From positions 1,971,324-2,035,323 of the forward strand of contig NZ_JAHCDI010000004.1 of assembly GCF_019697375.1 (NCBI RefSeq): 64,000 nucleotides of DNA, written 5' to 3'. The DNA comes from Micromonospora tarapacensis. Lineage in GTDB: Bacteria > Actinomycetota > Actinomycetes > Mycobacteriales > Micromonosporaceae. Below, piece by piece: positions 1 through 8,768 of the stretch. Positions within the stretch are counted from its first letter, which is position 1. Every line of letters begins with the position of its first letter. Both the position numbers and the translations under genes were made by a program. The notes under the pieces were generated by a model. It saw only the letters and a program-made list of their open reading frames with translations, was not told the origin of the DNA and made no database searches.

Positions 1-1
1 G

Positions 2-508
2 GACGCGATCCTCGACGCGGTGGCCGACAGCATCACCAGCCAGGTCGACATCTCCTACTTCGGGGAGGTCGACTGGCGCGAGGCGCTCCGCCGGTGGGGG
101 CACTCCTACCGGGCGGCCCTCGCGGCGCACCCGAACATCGTGCCGCATCTCGCGCAGGGCCCCGGGCGGCGCCCGGCCGCGCTGGCCATGGCCGACGCCG
201 TCTACGGCGGGCTGGTCAAGGCGGGTTGGCCACCGGCGCGGGCGACCCACATCGGCGCCATCATGCGCTACTTCGTGACGGGCTCGGCGCTGGGGTCGTT
301 CGCCGGTGGCTTCGTCGAGGACCCCGGCCTCTACGCCGACCAGTACCCGCACCTGAGCCAGGCCCACCGCCTCGCCGAGCACCAGCAGCGCGTCGACGAG
401 GGCGCGTTCACGCTGGGCCTGGACGCGCTGATCGACGGGTTGTCGCGCACCTACGAACGCGCGGTCGGCCCGCTGCCGCCCCTGCCGCAGACGGGCGAGG
501 CGTACTAG
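2..508 (+). CDS. TetR-family regulator, C-terminal part (5' cut by window edge)
   Basis: The reading frame is open from base 2 and stops at 506-508, so only the ligand-binding and dimerisation half is seen; the DNA-binding helix-turn-helix lies outside the window. The helical segment with WREALRRWGHSYRAALAAHPN and the later GSALGSFAGGF stretch resemble TetR C-terminal domains. It ends 43 bases before the aldehyde dehydrogenase on the same strand, so it may regulate that pair or head the operon. The family call rests on the C-terminal half alone. Confidence 0.65.
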   Translation, partial: DAILDAVADSITSQVDISYFGEVDWREALRRWGHSYRAALAAHPNIVPHLAQGPGRRPAALAMADAVYGGLVKAGWPPARATHIGAIMRYFVTGSALGSFAGGFVEDPGLYADQYPHLSQAHRLAEHQQRVDEGAFTLGLDALIDGLSRTYERAVGPLPPLPQTGEAY

Positions 509-551
509 AGTCCAAACTTGCACCGCTAGTTTTCGGCGAGGTGAGGGGCGT

Positions 552-1970
552 ATGGAGTTCGCAAGGACCGACTTCTACCTCGACGGACGATGGGTCGCCG
601 CCGGCGGCGGTTCGCCGTTGCCGGTGCACAACCCGACGACCGAGGAGGTCTTCGCGACGGTGCCCGCCGGCACCGCCGGGGACGTCGACCGCGCGGTGGT
701 GGCCGCCCGCGCGGCGTTCGAGGGCTGGGCCGCGACCGACCCGGCCGACCGGGCCGCCCACCTCGACCGGCTGCACGCCGCGCTGACCGCCCGCGCCTAC
801 GACATCGCCCGCACCGTCGTCCTGGAACTCGGCACTCCACTCAAGGTGGCCACCCGGGTCCAGACCGGCCTGCCGCTGACCGTGCTGCGCAGCTACGTCG
901 ACCTCGCCGCCCGGCCACCGGCGCCGCAGACCCTGGGCAACTCCCTGGTGGTACGCGAACCCGTCGGCGTCATCGGCGCGATCACCCCGTGGAACTACCC
1001 GCTGCACCAGGTGATGGCCAAGGTTGCCGCCGCCCTCGCCGCCGGCTGCACCGTCGTGCTGAAACCCAGCGAGCTGACCCCGCTGACCGCGTACCTGCTC
1101 TTCGACGCCGTGCACGAGGCCGGACTGCCGCCGGGCGTGGTCAACCTCGTCACCGGCACCGGTCCGGTGGTCGGCGAGGCGATCGCCAGCCACTCCGACG
1201 TGGACCTGGTCTCGTTCACCGGATCCACCGCCACCGGGCGGCGGATCGCGCACCTCACCGCCGACCGGATCGCCCGGGTGGCGCTCGAACTGGGCGGCAA
1301 GTCGGCCAACGTGATCCTCGACGACGCCGACCTGGCCACCGCGGTCAAGGTGGGCGTCGGCAACGCCTTCCTCAACTCCGGGCAGACCTGCACAGCGTGG
1401 ACCCGCATGCTGGTGCACCGTGCCCGCTACGACGAGGCCCTCGACCTGGTCGCCAAGGCCACCGAGAGCTACCGGGTCGGCGACCCGCTCGACCCCGACA
1501 CCCGCCTCGGACCGCTCGTCTCCGCGTCTCAGCGGGACCGGGTACGCGAGCACATCGCCCGAGGGCTGGCCGACGGCGGCCGGCTGGTCGCCGGTGGACC
1601 CGACGCCCCGGTACCGCAGCAGGGCTGGTTCGTCGCCCCGACGGTGATCGCCGACGTCGACCCGGACAGCGCGCTGGCCCAGGAGGAGGTCTTCGGGCCG
1701 GTCCTCGCGGTCATCCCGGTCGACGACGACGACCACGCGGTGGCGGTGGCGAACAACTCCCGGTACGGCCTGGCCGGCGCGGTCTTCTCCGGCGACGAGG
1801 ACCGGGCGCTGCGGGTCGCCCGGCGACTGCGCACCGGCGCCGTCGACATCAACGGCGCACAGTTCAACCCGGTGGCACCGTTCGGCGGCTACAAACAGTC
1901 CGGCCTCGGGCGCGAGTTGGGCCTGCACGGGCTGGAGGAGTTCTGCGAAGTGAAGGCGATCCAGCGATGA
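552..1970 (+). CDS. NAD(P)-dependent aldehyde dehydrogenase
   Basis: A 472-residue ALDH-superfamily enzyme, normal length, that oxidises an aldehyde to its acid in the cytoplasm. The general base lies in LELGGKS (E246) and the catalytic cysteine in SGQTCTAW (C280); their 34-residue spacing is the family's usual one. The cofactor segment ITPWNYPLHQ and the C-terminal PFGGYKQSGLGRELG motif are present. The ATG follows a purine-rich site (GAGGTGAGGGG). Its stop overlaps the next start as ATGA, so it is coupled to an alcohol dehydrogenase; together they would take an alcohol to an acid. The substrate is not evident. Confidence 0.9.
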   Translation: MEFARTDFYLDGRWVAAGGGSPLPVHNPTTEEVFATVPAGTAGDVDRAVVAARAAFEGWAATDPADRAAHLDRLHAALTARAYDIARTVVLELGTPLKVATRVQTGLPLTVLRSYVDLAARPPAPQTLGNSLVVREPVGVIGAITPWNYPLHQVMAKVAAALAAGCTVVLKPSELTPLTAYLLFDAVHEAGLPPGVVNLVTGTGPVVGEAIASHSDVDLVSFTGSTATGRRIAHLTADRIARVALELGGKSANVILDDADLATAVKVGVGNAFLNSGQTCTAWTRMLVHRARYDEALDLVAKATESYRVGDPLDPDTRLGPLVSASQRDRVREHIARGLADGGRLVAGGPDAPVPQQGWFVAPTVIADVDPDSALAQEEVFGPVLAVIPVDDDDHAVAVANNSRYGLAGAVFSGDEDRALRVARRLRTGAVDINGAQFNPVAPFGGYKQSGLGRELGLHGLEEFCEVKAIQR

Positions 1971-3043
1971 GGGGCCTGGTCGCCCGCGCCGCCGGCACGC
2001 CACCCCGGATCGAGAGCGTCGAACCGCCCGCCACCGGCCCCGGGCAGGTGCGGGTGCAGATCCGGGCGGCCGGCGTCTGCCACTCCGACCTGTCCATGAT
2101 CGACGGCACCCTGGCCGCGCCGTACCCACTGCTGCTCGGTCACGAGGCCACCGGCGTGGTGGCCGAGGTCGGCGACGGCGTCGACCGGGTCGCGGCCGGT
2201 GACCACGTCGTGCTCAACTGGGCGCCGGCCTGCCGCCACTGCTGGTACTGCAATCACGGCGAACCCTGGCTGTGCGAGCACGGCGGCGCACCGGCCGCCG
2301 CGCGCGGACACACCATCGGTGGCGAGCCGCTCTACGTCACGCTCGGCCTCGGCGCCCTCGCCGAGCAGGTGGTGGTGCCGCAGGAGGCCGTGGTGGGCGT
2401 ACCCGCCGAACTCTCCTTCCCCGACGCGGCGCTGCTCGGCTGCGCCGTGCTCACCGGCGTCGGCGCGATCCGCCGCACCGCCGGGGTCCGTCCCGGCGAC
2501 TCGGTCGCCGTCATCGGCATCGGCGGCGTCGGCCTGTCGGCGGTGGCCGCCGCCCGCGCGGCCGGCGCCACCACCGTCATCGCCGTCGACGTCTCACCCG
2601 CCAAGGCCGACCTGGCCGCCGCCGCCGGGGCCACCGACTTCCTGCTGGCCGACGACACCCTCCACCGCGCGGTGCGGGCCCGCAGCGGCGGACGCGGCGT
2701 CGACCACGCACTGGAGTGCGTCGGGCGTGCCAGCACCATCCGCGCCGCCTGGCGCGCCGCCCGCCGGGGCGGGCAGGTCATCGTGGTCGGCATGGGCGGC
2801 CGGGACGACATCGTCGGTCTCAGCGCCCTGGACATCTTCCACTCCGCACGCACGCTGCGCTCCTCCGTGTACGGCTCCTCCGACCCGGACCGGGACGTGC
2901 CCGAACTGGCCCGGGCGGTGCTGGACGGCACGCTCGACCTCGGCTTCCTGGTCACCGACCGGGCCACCCTGGACGACGCACCGGAGGCCCTGGACCGGAT
3001 GGCCCGGGGCGAGGGCGCCCGCACAGTGGTCCTGCTCGACTGA
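1967..3043 (+). CDS. Zinc-dependent alcohol dehydrogenase (MDR family)
   Basis: A 358-residue medium-chain dehydrogenase that interconverts alcohol and aldehyde with NAD(H). The catalytic zinc site is visible as C38 (VCHSD) and H59-E60 (LLGHEATG). The structural zinc lobe is intact with C89, C92, C95 and C103. The Rossmann motif GIGGVGLSA follows around residue 178. The start ATG overlaps the aldehyde dehydrogenase stop. The layout is closest to the class III / AdhD-like branch. Substrate unknown; the coupling suggests it makes the aldehyde used by its neighbour. Confidence 0.9.
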   Translation: MRGLVARAAGTPPRIESVEPPATGPGQVRVQIRAAGVCHSDLSMIDGTLAAPYPLLLGHEATGVVAEVGDGVDRVAAGDHVVLNWAPACRHCWYCNHGEPWLCEHGGAPAAARGHTIGGEPLYVTLGLGALAEQVVVPQEAVVGVPAELSFPDAALLGCAVLTGVGAIRRTAGVRPGDSVAVIGIGGVGLSAVAAARAAGATTVIAVDVSPAKADLAAAAGATDFLLADDTLHRAVRARSGGRGVDHALECVGRASTIRAAWRAARRGGQVIVVGMGGRDDIVGLSALDIFHSARTLRSSVYGSSDPDRDVPELARAVLDGTLDLGFLVTDRATLDDAPEALDRMARGEGARTVVLLD

Positions 3044-3339
3044 CCCGCCCTCCACAGCATTTCGCTCAGCGAGCAGCCTCACAGGTTGCTGCACCGCCGC
3101 TGTAATTCCGCCGGCTGTCTCTGGTCCAGCCGATGAAGCGGCAGTGCAGCGCGCCGGCCGGTGCCCAGGGCATGTCCTCGGCGGCCCGGACGAGGTAGGC
3201 GCCGAGGTAGAGAGCCAGGGACACTGGCGCACCGGCGTACTCCGCGCGCAGTTCCCATGGAGCCGATGCCGGGCCACCACCCACGTAAGCGGCCTGGCGC
3301 CATCTGGCGGCCCACCGGGCTACCGAGATGCCCGCTCCG
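3044..3339. other. Intergenic stretch without a convincing gene
   Basis: After the dehydrogenase stop the sequence carries only short ORFs on both strands. A minus-strand ORF of about 72 codons (3066-3284) has plausible composition but no ribosome site or motif I recognise. It borders the degraded gene that follows, so it may be part of the same remnant. Confidence 0.4.
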
Positions 3340-3782
3340 TCGTCACCTCCCTCGCCAACCAGGGAGATCCCGAACCACTACGCGACTCCATCGCTCGCGC
3401 GCACCCCGACGACGCCTGCCAACGCGCAGACCTCAACTACTCCGCCTACTGGGTCGGCGAGATCCCCCACCGCCAGCCCGACGACTCCTTGATGCCCGCC
3501 ACATCACCGAATGGCGCGGCACTCGGCTTCTGCGGCACCTGGTCGAACGCCTCAACGCCGACCATCCGTTCATCGACCTCAACATCCACAACCTATGGGC
3601 ACTGCTCACCGCCCGACGCGGACTCGCCTACGACCATCCTGGCACCGGACAACGACCTCGCCGCCCAGGCCGTAGCGATCCTCGACAGCGACCGGATCTC
3701 GACACAGTCCCGCCAGGAACTAACCTCGATCGTCTACAGCCTGCGAACAGAGGGCATCACCGGCACAGGGACGGACAGATGA
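3340..3782 (+). pseudogene. Degraded regulator-like gene in front of the HD-domain gene
   Basis: Protein-like sequence continues through this stretch only if the frame changes twice. One frame gives ...DDACQRADLNYSAYWVGEI; near base 3490 sense moves to a second frame (ITEWRGTRLLRHLVERLNA, then FIDLNIHNLWALLTARRG); near 3640 it returns to the first (DNDLAAQAVAILDSDRI) and ends at a TGA overlapping the next gene's ATG. This looks like the C-terminal part of a gene once translationally coupled to the HD gene, now frameshifted and without a clear start. I do not recognise the family firmly; an actinomycete XRE-type regulator C-terminus is a guess. Confidence 0.45.
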
Positions 3783-4360
3783 GCGAGGACCAGCACGCCG
3801 CCACGATGAGGTACATCTTCGAGGCCGGCGTCCTCAAACGCGCCGCCCGTACCGGCTGGTGGTTCGCCGGAGTCAAGCACCCCGAATCCATCGCCGAACA
3901 CTCACACCGCACCGCCCTGATCGGCATGATGCTCGCCGCCATGGAAGGAGCCGACCCCGCCCGGGTCACCATGCTCTGCGTGCTGCACGACACCCAGGAA
4001 ACCCGCACCACCGACCTGCCCCACATCGCCAAGCGCTACCTCACCGTCGCCCCCAACACCGCCATCACCGCAGACCAGGTCGCCGACTGCCCACCCACCG
4101 TCACCGACCTCATCACCGCCGCCGTCACCGAGTACGAAACCGGCGAAACCCTCGAAGCCGTCGTCGCCCGCGACGCCGACAAACTCGAATGCCTCGTCCA
4201 AGCCGTCGAATACCGCCACCAGGGAATCGACAACGTCCAGCGCTGGATCGACAGCAGCCGCGCCGCACTCAAGACCGCCTCCGCACACCACCTCGCCGAC
4301 GCGGCACTCACCAGCCAACCCCTCGCCTGGCTCGCACCCCCGCCGGCCCCGGCGAGCTGA
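3779..4360 (+). CDS. HD-domain phosphohydrolase (YfbR/HDDC2-like 5'-deoxynucleotidase)
   Basis: A 193-residue cytoplasmic HD-domain protein. Metal-binding residues are visible: H41 in ESIAEHSHRT, H70-D71 in LCVLHDTQET, and the later aspartate in ARDADKLECL. This pattern and length match the YfbR/HDDC2 group, which removes phosphate from deoxynucleoside monophosphates. The start ATG overlaps the TGA of the upstream degraded gene, so it was once coupled to it. A role in nucleotide pool housekeeping is a family inference; the actual substrate is unknown. Confidence 0.75.
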   Translation: MSEDQHAATMRYIFEAGVLKRAARTGWWFAGVKHPESIAEHSHRTALIGMMLAAMEGADPARVTMLCVLHDTQETRTTDLPHIAKRYLTVAPNTAITADQVADCPPTVTDLITAAVTEYETGETLEAVVARDADKLECLVQAVEYRHQGIDNVQRWIDSSRAALKTASAHHLADAALTSQPLAWLAPPPAPAS

Positions 4361-4408
4361 CCTCTCGCCTGTAAGTTCCGGGCGCACCGTCGGCAGTACG
4401 GTCAGCGC

Positions 4409-4740
4409 GTGACGCCCTTCCTCAAGTGGACCACGACCAAGATCGACAACGGGATTCATGCCGGCGAGGTACCTATCTTCCCGGATGTATTGCCGGGCTG
4501 GCGGCTACAGCGAGAGTGGCAGGCAACGGTACGTGCCTTGAGGGCCGGTGGGTGTCCTTGAGGACGGCAGACGGCGAGTTCTTCCGTGAGTATCCGGCGA
4601 CGATGAATGGTTGCGGCAACCATCGCTTTCACCTTCGCTGGCGGAGTGTCAGCGGGGTGCCCGTGCGGTTCGCCTGCGGGACCGTTGCCAGCGAGATCGA
4701 CTCGTCCGTCGCCGGGTCAGGCGCTCTATCGGGTGCCTGA
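4409..4740 (+). pseudogene. Possible frameshifted hypothetical gene
   Basis: From a GTG at 4409 one frame gives EVPIFPDVLPGWRLQREW and stops at 4561. A second frame, open from 4426 to 4740, gives a sensible continuation from about 4545 (LEGRWVSLRTADGEFFREYP, then NGCGNHRFHLRWRS). Read together they look like one protein of about 105 residues with a frame change near 4535-4545. I recognise no family. From 4741 to 4834 I see no gene. Confidence 0.3.
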
Positions 4741-4834
4741 CCTGGCGTTTCTTCTGGCCCTGCTGGTCGCTGACGGTCAACGTTGGTCGGCGTCTGAGAC
4801 CCTGCGAGCCGGTCAGATGAAGTCTCATCCGAGG

Positions 4835-5074
4835 TCATCCGGCCTGCTGAGGGCCGCCGGAGTCGGGTGTGGCTCGATCGGTTGCCGTACTCCGCTGCTG
4901 TACTTCACTAACCGCGTGAAGGACGTTGCGGGCGACGGTTGCCACGGGGCAGTCCGGAGTGCGGCAAGCGCAGCAGTGGCTGTCCGGCCCGGGTCGGTGC
5001 TGTCGGGGGGCCGTTCGGGCGGTGAGGATCAGTCGGTTGCGGATCTGGGCCAGGGACAGGAACGGTGCCGTCAC
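4835..5074 (-). CDS. Small cysteine-rich hypothetical protein coupled to the XRE regulator
   Basis: A 79-residue ORF starting with GTG three bases after the stop of the upstream XRE gene. Its middle has HCCACRTPDCPVATVARN, like the short zinc-finger-type proteins (CxxC...C) that often follow XRE regulators in actinomycetes. Tight spacing supports co-translation. Function unknown. Confidence 0.5.
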   Translation of the reverse strand: MTAPFLSLAQIRNRLILTARTAPRQHRPGPDSHCCACRTPDCPVATVARNVLHAVSEVQQRSTATDRATPDSGGPQQAG

Positions 5075-5077
5075 CGG

Positions 5078-6280
5078 TCAGCCCACCCCGAGGGTGACGG
5101 CGAGCTGCGTGACCGTGGTCGGGGCGCGCGGGTCACGGGCGAGCTCGGCGAGTGCCTCGCGGGCGGCGGGCCGGTGTCGGATCTCGGCAGGTGCGGTGTG
5201 CTCGGCCTCGATCAGCACCCGGGCGGCGTTGGTCGGATCGTCGGCGTGTAGGTACGCACGCGCGGCGTCGAGCAGGTGAGCGGCGCGGTGTTCGGGGGGT
5301 AGCCACCGCCATCCGGGCCGCTTGGTGGCCTTGTTGTGCCAGGCGATCGCAGCACGGGTGTCGCCGGATTCGGCGGCTACGGCGGTGCGGGCCAGGTCGA
5401 CGGCGGTGGGTCCGAACCCGGTGCGGTGATAGTCGTGCCCGTCACCTATGCGCTCGGCCATGCTGGCGGCCTCGTCGATCAGCTCGGTGGCGGCGGGCTC
5501 GTTTCCGTGCTGTGCTGCTGCCAGGGCGGCTTGGATAAGCAGAGTTCCGCACAGGGACAGCGCCGTCGGTGTGCCGTACTCGATCACGGTCGGGGCGATC
5601 CGGTACGCGGCGGCGAGCATCGCCGATTTCGCCGCCCGTGCCCGCCCCGACGCGCGCAACACCTGACCCAGCTGCACTGCTGCGGCAGCCACCAGCTCCC
5701 GGTCACCGGTGGCGGCGAGCATCGCCCGGTCGGTGGCCAGCCACGCCAGCTCGGCGTCGCCGAGCTTGACCAGCAGGGCGGCGATGATCCGGTACGCCTC
5801 CACCAACGGCACCCGACCCATCACCGGGGCGTGGGCATGGGTGCCCTGCGCATTGCTGAGCAGGTCCGGTGCCAGGTCGATCACCTGCTGGTAGCGGGCG
5901 TACTGAAACGTCGTCCACGCATGCCCCACCTCCCGCAGCATCCGGTCCACGGACAACACCGGCCGCCGACCCGCCGGCCTGCCCAGCGGAATGTCGTACC
6001 GCGACAGCGACGCCCTGATCCGGTCGACGCCCTCGACACGACCCCTCGTCTCAATCTGCTCGGCGTCCCGGCCGAGCAGGACGGCGGTGTCGATGCGCAA
6101 CACGGTCGCGATCTCCTGGAGCGTGGACAGCTTGTCCAGCGACCGGACGCCACGTTCGACCTTGTCGACCCAGCTCTTCGACTTGCCCAGCCGATCAGCG
6201 AGCAGCTGCTGCGACAACTTCCGCCGACCCCGCCAGTACGCCACCCGCCGCCCGACCGGCAACAGCTCAAGGCTGTCCAC
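5078..6280 (-). CDS. XRE-family regulator with TPR-like C-terminus
   Basis: A 400-residue cytoplasmic regulator. An N-terminal helix-turn-helix covers about residues 8-62 (GRRVAYWRGRRKLSQQLLAD, GKSKSWVDKVERGVRSLDKL). The rest is alpha-helical and repeat-like (LVKLGDAELAWLATDRAM, ARAYLHADDPTNAARVLIEA), typical of actinomycete XRE proteins that sense a signal through TPR-type repeats. I chose the GTG at 6278-6280 because the upstream extension in the same frame is arginine-rich low-complexity sequence and overlaps a separate small ORF with a good ribosome site. It faces away from a second XRE gene at 6588. Confidence 0.7.
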   Translation of the reverse strand: MDSLELLPVGRRVAYWRGRRKLSQQLLADRLGKSKSWVDKVERGVRSLDKLSTLQEIATVLRIDTAVLLGRDAEQIETRGRVEGVDRIRASLSRYDIPLGRPAGRRPVLSVDRMLREVGHAWTTFQYARYQQVIDLAPDLLSNAQGTHAHAPVMGRVPLVEAYRIIAALLVKLGDAELAWLATDRAMLAATGDRELVAAAAVQLGQVLRASGRARAAKSAMLAAAYRIAPTVIEYGTPTALSLCGTLLIQAALAAAQHGNEPAATELIDEAASMAERIGDGHDYHRTGFGPTAVDLARTAVAAESGDTRAAIAWHNKATKRPGWRWLPPEHRAAHLLDAARAYLHADDPTNAARVLIEAEHTAPAEIRHRPAAREALAELARDPRAPTTVTQLAVTLGVG

Positions 6281-6437
6281 GACGCCACCGCCGGTCCGGT
6301 ATCGCCCGGGTCGTCTCCTCCGCCGGGATCCGATCCGCCTCAGCCTCGGCGAGAAGCCGCCGCTTGGCCGCTTCCCGCTCGGCTGCCTGGACCTGCTCGC
6401 CCCGGCTGACCCCCGGCTCGCCGCCATCACCCTGCAT
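6267..6437 (-). CDS. Small charged leader ORF overlapping the XRE gene
   Basis: A 56-residue ORF with an ATG at 6435-6437 preceded by GGAGG at good spacing. The product has a helical Glu/Ala/Arg segment (VQAAEREAAKRRLLAEAEAD) and no family I know. Its end overlaps the XRE start by 14 bases in another frame, so its translation could feed ribosomes to the regulator. Confidence 0.45.
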   Translation of the reverse strand: MQGDGGEPGVSRGEQVQAAEREAAKRRLLAEAEADRIPAEETTRAIPDRRWRRGQP

Positions 6438-6550
6438 CCCCACCTCCGTCAGCAGAAGCGCACCGGCAAGCCGGCCGTCGCAGGTCCACAGTGACGTCCG
6501 GGTGTCACCGACCGCGACGGCACAAAGCCCGACATCTAGGCCACATTGCT

Positions 6551-6568
6551 GGCGACATAAAGGCGACA
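6551..6568 (+). promoter_or_regulatory. Direct repeat GGCGACA-TAAA-GGCGACA in the divergent XRE promoter region
   Basis: Two exact GGCGACA heptamers start 11 bases apart (6551 and 6562), about one helical turn, 20 bases before the ATG of the XRE gene at 6588. This suits an operator bound by one or both neighbouring XRE proteins. Inference from position only. Confidence 0.4.
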
Positions 6569-6587
6569 CAGCGCTATCGTGTCGGGC

Positions 6588-7337
6588 ATGAACGCCCCCA
6601 ACACCGCCCTGCGCGCCGTCCGCACCGGAATGCGCATGAGCCAGGACGACTTCGCCCGCGCGCTCCAGGCCGCCGGCCACCGCGTGGGCGAGCCCAACGA
6701 CGCCAACAAGAGACTCGTCCAGCGATGGGAATCCGGCACGATCACCGCACCGCGACCCGTCTACGCCCGCGCCCTGGAGGTCGTCACCGGCCTACCCATC
6801 TCGCTGCTCGGCTTCGCCGCAGTGCCCGGCGAGCAGATCGCCGATGACCAGCACGGTGGCCACGACCTGACATCCCCCATGTCCAACCTGGCCACCCCGA
6901 CGCAGGCGTCCAGGCAATCCACGGTCCACAGGTCATATGAGGACGTGTGGCTCAGCCGCTACCAGTACTACTCCAGCGGCCGGGGAGACTCCTTCGCCGG
7001 GCAGCACTTCGTGGTCGTGCTTCAGCACGGCGACCGGCTGACCGCGCGCAGCCTGCCTGGCTCGGCGACATCGTCGCTGTCGCTCGATCTGACCGTGGAC
7101 GGCGCTGTCGTCACCGGCACGTGGGTCGAGCAGACCGACTCGGCCGGCTACTACCGGGGCGCCCGCTATCACGGCGCAATCCAACTCCTGGCCGAGCCCA
7201 CGGGTCGACGGATGGCCGGGAAATGGGTCGGGTTCGGCAAGGACATGGAGGTCAACACCGGGCCGTGGGAACTCATCTTCCGCGACGCCTCGACATCCAA
7301 GGCGACGCTCGATCGGTACAACACGTCGGCGGAATAG
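6588..7337 (+). CDS. XRE-family regulator with unusual C-terminal domain
   Basis: A 249-residue protein. Residues about 6-68 form a helix-turn-helix (LRAVRTGMRMSQDDFARALQ, KRLVQRWESGTITAPR). The C-terminal half (from WLSRYQYYSSGRGDSFAG to GKWVGFGKDMEVNTGPWELI) looks like a compact beta-rich domain that may sense a ligand. I prefer the ATG at 6588; a GTG nine bases upstream is in frame. It is transcribed away from the other XRE operon across a short shared promoter region and meets the MFS gene tail to tail. Confidence 0.7.
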   Translation: MNAPNTALRAVRTGMRMSQDDFARALQAAGHRVGEPNDANKRLVQRWESGTITAPRPVYARALEVVTGLPISLLGFAAVPGEQIADDQHGGHDLTSPMSNLATPTQASRQSTVHRSYEDVWLSRYQYYSSGRGDSFAGQHFVVVLQHGDRLTARSLPGSATSSLSLDLTVDGAVVTGTWVEQTDSAGYYRGARYHGAIQLLAEPTGRRMAGKWVGFGKDMEVNTGPWELIFRDASTSKATLDRYNTSAE

Positions 7338-7345
7338 CATCCGGC

Positions 7346-8629
7346 TCACCCCGCCACCGCGTCGCGTTCGGCGGCGTCGATGTTGGCGTCGGTGACCTGG
7401 CGCATGCCGAACAGCAGGGTCAACACCACCAGACCCATGATGGCGAAGACCGCGCGGAGGCCGAACAACTCGGCCAGCAGACCGCCGGCAAGCGCGCCCA
7501 CCGGCATGCTGCCCCAGGCGAGCAGGCGGTAGCTGCTGTTGACCCGGCCGAGCAGGCGGTCCGGGGTGATCCGCTGGCGCAGGGATATCGTGATCACGTT
7601 CCAGGCGGCGAGCAGGATCCCGCCGCCGAAGAAGACCGCGCCGAGCACGAACGGGTTGGTGCTCAGCGCGGGCGCGCCGACGACCGCCGCCATGGCGAGC
7701 ACGGACACGCCGAGCGCGCGGGCCCGGCCGAGGCGGCCCTCGATCCATCCTGCGGCCAGCGAGCCGAGCACGATGCCGGCGGCCACGGTGGTCAGGAAGA
7801 TCCCGTAACCGGGCTCGGTGAGCCCGATCGCGGAATCCGGCCCGACCGCGTAGAGCACCAGCACCGCGAACATGGCGTTGGTGGTGAAGTTGCCGACGCC
7901 GACCATTGTCGCGAGGGTTCGCAGCAGCCGGTGCCGCCACAGGAAGCCCAGACCTTCGGTGATGTCGGCACGCAGCGTGCTCGGCGCGTCCCGCGGGACC
8001 CGGAACCGGCCGCCGACCAGCAGCAGCAGCACCGCGACCGCGACCGCCCAGAGCCCGGCCGGGCCGGCCAGGGCGACGGCCGCGCCGGCGGCCACCAGGA
8101 AGCCTGCCAGCGGCGGGCCGATGAACTGGTTCGCGGCCAACTCGACGGCGCTCAACTGCCCGTTGGCACGGGGCAGCGACTCGCGTGGCACCAGCTGCGG
8201 CAGGATCGACTGGGCGGACGTGTCGTAGAGGGTCTCGGCGACGCCGACCCCGAACGCCACCACGTAGAGCAGCCAGATCGACCCGGCGTCGAGCGCCACC
8301 GCCACCGCCAGGGCGCCGAACAGCGTCGCCCGGAGGGTGTTGGCGGCGAGCATCACCCGCCGCCGGTCCAGCCGGTCGACGAGCGCGCCGGCCGGCAATG
8401 CGAACAGCAGCCACGGCAGGCTGAACGCCGCCGCCACCCCGGCCACCAGCACCGGCGAGGTGGTGTAGCCGATGGCGACCAGCGGCAGCGCGATCTTGAC
8501 AATTCCGTCGGCGAGGTTCGACACCGCCGACGCCGACCAGAGCCGCCAGAATCTGCCGCCCAGCCCGCCCGGCTCGGGGCGGGAGTCCGCCACCGGATCC
8601 GTACGCAATGGTTCGTCGACCCCCGTCAT
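7346..8629 (-). CDS. MFS transporter (MFS_3 / EntS-like exporter)
   Basis: A roughly 427-residue inner-membrane protein with about twelve hydrophobic segments and the MFS loop ALVDRLDRRRVMLAANTLR after helix 2. It resembles the MFS_3 group of drug and siderophore exporters. The frame extends to a GTG at 8689, but that codon lies inside a palindrome; I chose the ATG at 8627-8629. Its ribosome site is weak and a later GTG is possible. It diverges from the Rieske oxygenase operon, so it could move that pathway's substrate or product. Confidence 0.75.
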   Translation of the reverse strand: MTGVDEPLRTDPVADSRPEPGGLGGRFWRLWSASAVSNLADGIVKIALPLVAIGYTTSPVLVAGVAAAFSLPWLLFALPAGALVDRLDRRRVMLAANTLRATLFGALAVAVALDAGSIWLLYVVAFGVGVAETLYDTSAQSILPQLVPRESLPRANGQLSAVELAANQFIGPPLAGFLVAAGAAVALAGPAGLWAVAVAVLLLLVGGRFRVPRDAPSTLRADITEGLGFLWRHRLLRTLATMVGVGNFTTNAMFAVLVLYAVGPDSAIGLTEPGYGIFLTTVAAGIVLGSLAAGWIEGRLGRARALGVSVLAMAAVVGAPALSTNPFVLGAVFFGGGILLAAWNVITISLRQRITPDRLLGRVNSSYRLLAWGSMPVGALAGGLLAELFGLRAVFAIMGLVVLTLLFGMRQVTDANIDAAERDAVAG

Positions 8630-8683
8630 GGGGTCGAGGATGGCAGAAACCCCGTTGCGGGCCAAGAAACAGATCGGAGAGGC

Positions 8684-8698
8684 TTTCACTCAGTGAAA
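8684..8698. promoter_or_regulatory. Palindrome TTTCACT-C-AGTGAAA, candidate operator
   Basis: A perfect 7+7 inverted repeat around one base, in the shared region between the MFS gene (starting near 8629) and the Rieske gene at 8769. It is AT-richer than its surroundings. The IclR regulator encoded at the end of the oxygenase operon is the natural candidate to bind it. Inference. Confidence 0.5.
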
Positions 8699-8768
8699 TC
8701 GTGGGTCCCCTGACCCGGGCCCGCCACGGGACCATCCGACCACCGTCGTCCCGAGGAGGTCCGGTCGC

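Noticed and set aside
408..2129. 573-codon minus-strand ORF opposite the aldehyde dehydrogenase
   Set aside because: Glycine/arginine-rich antisense shadow created by the GC-rich third positions; no domain, and it overlaps two clear genes.
3066..3284. 72-codon minus-strand ORF before the degraded gene
   Set aside because: Sequence looks partly protein-like, but there is no ribosome site, motif or coupling to support a gene call.
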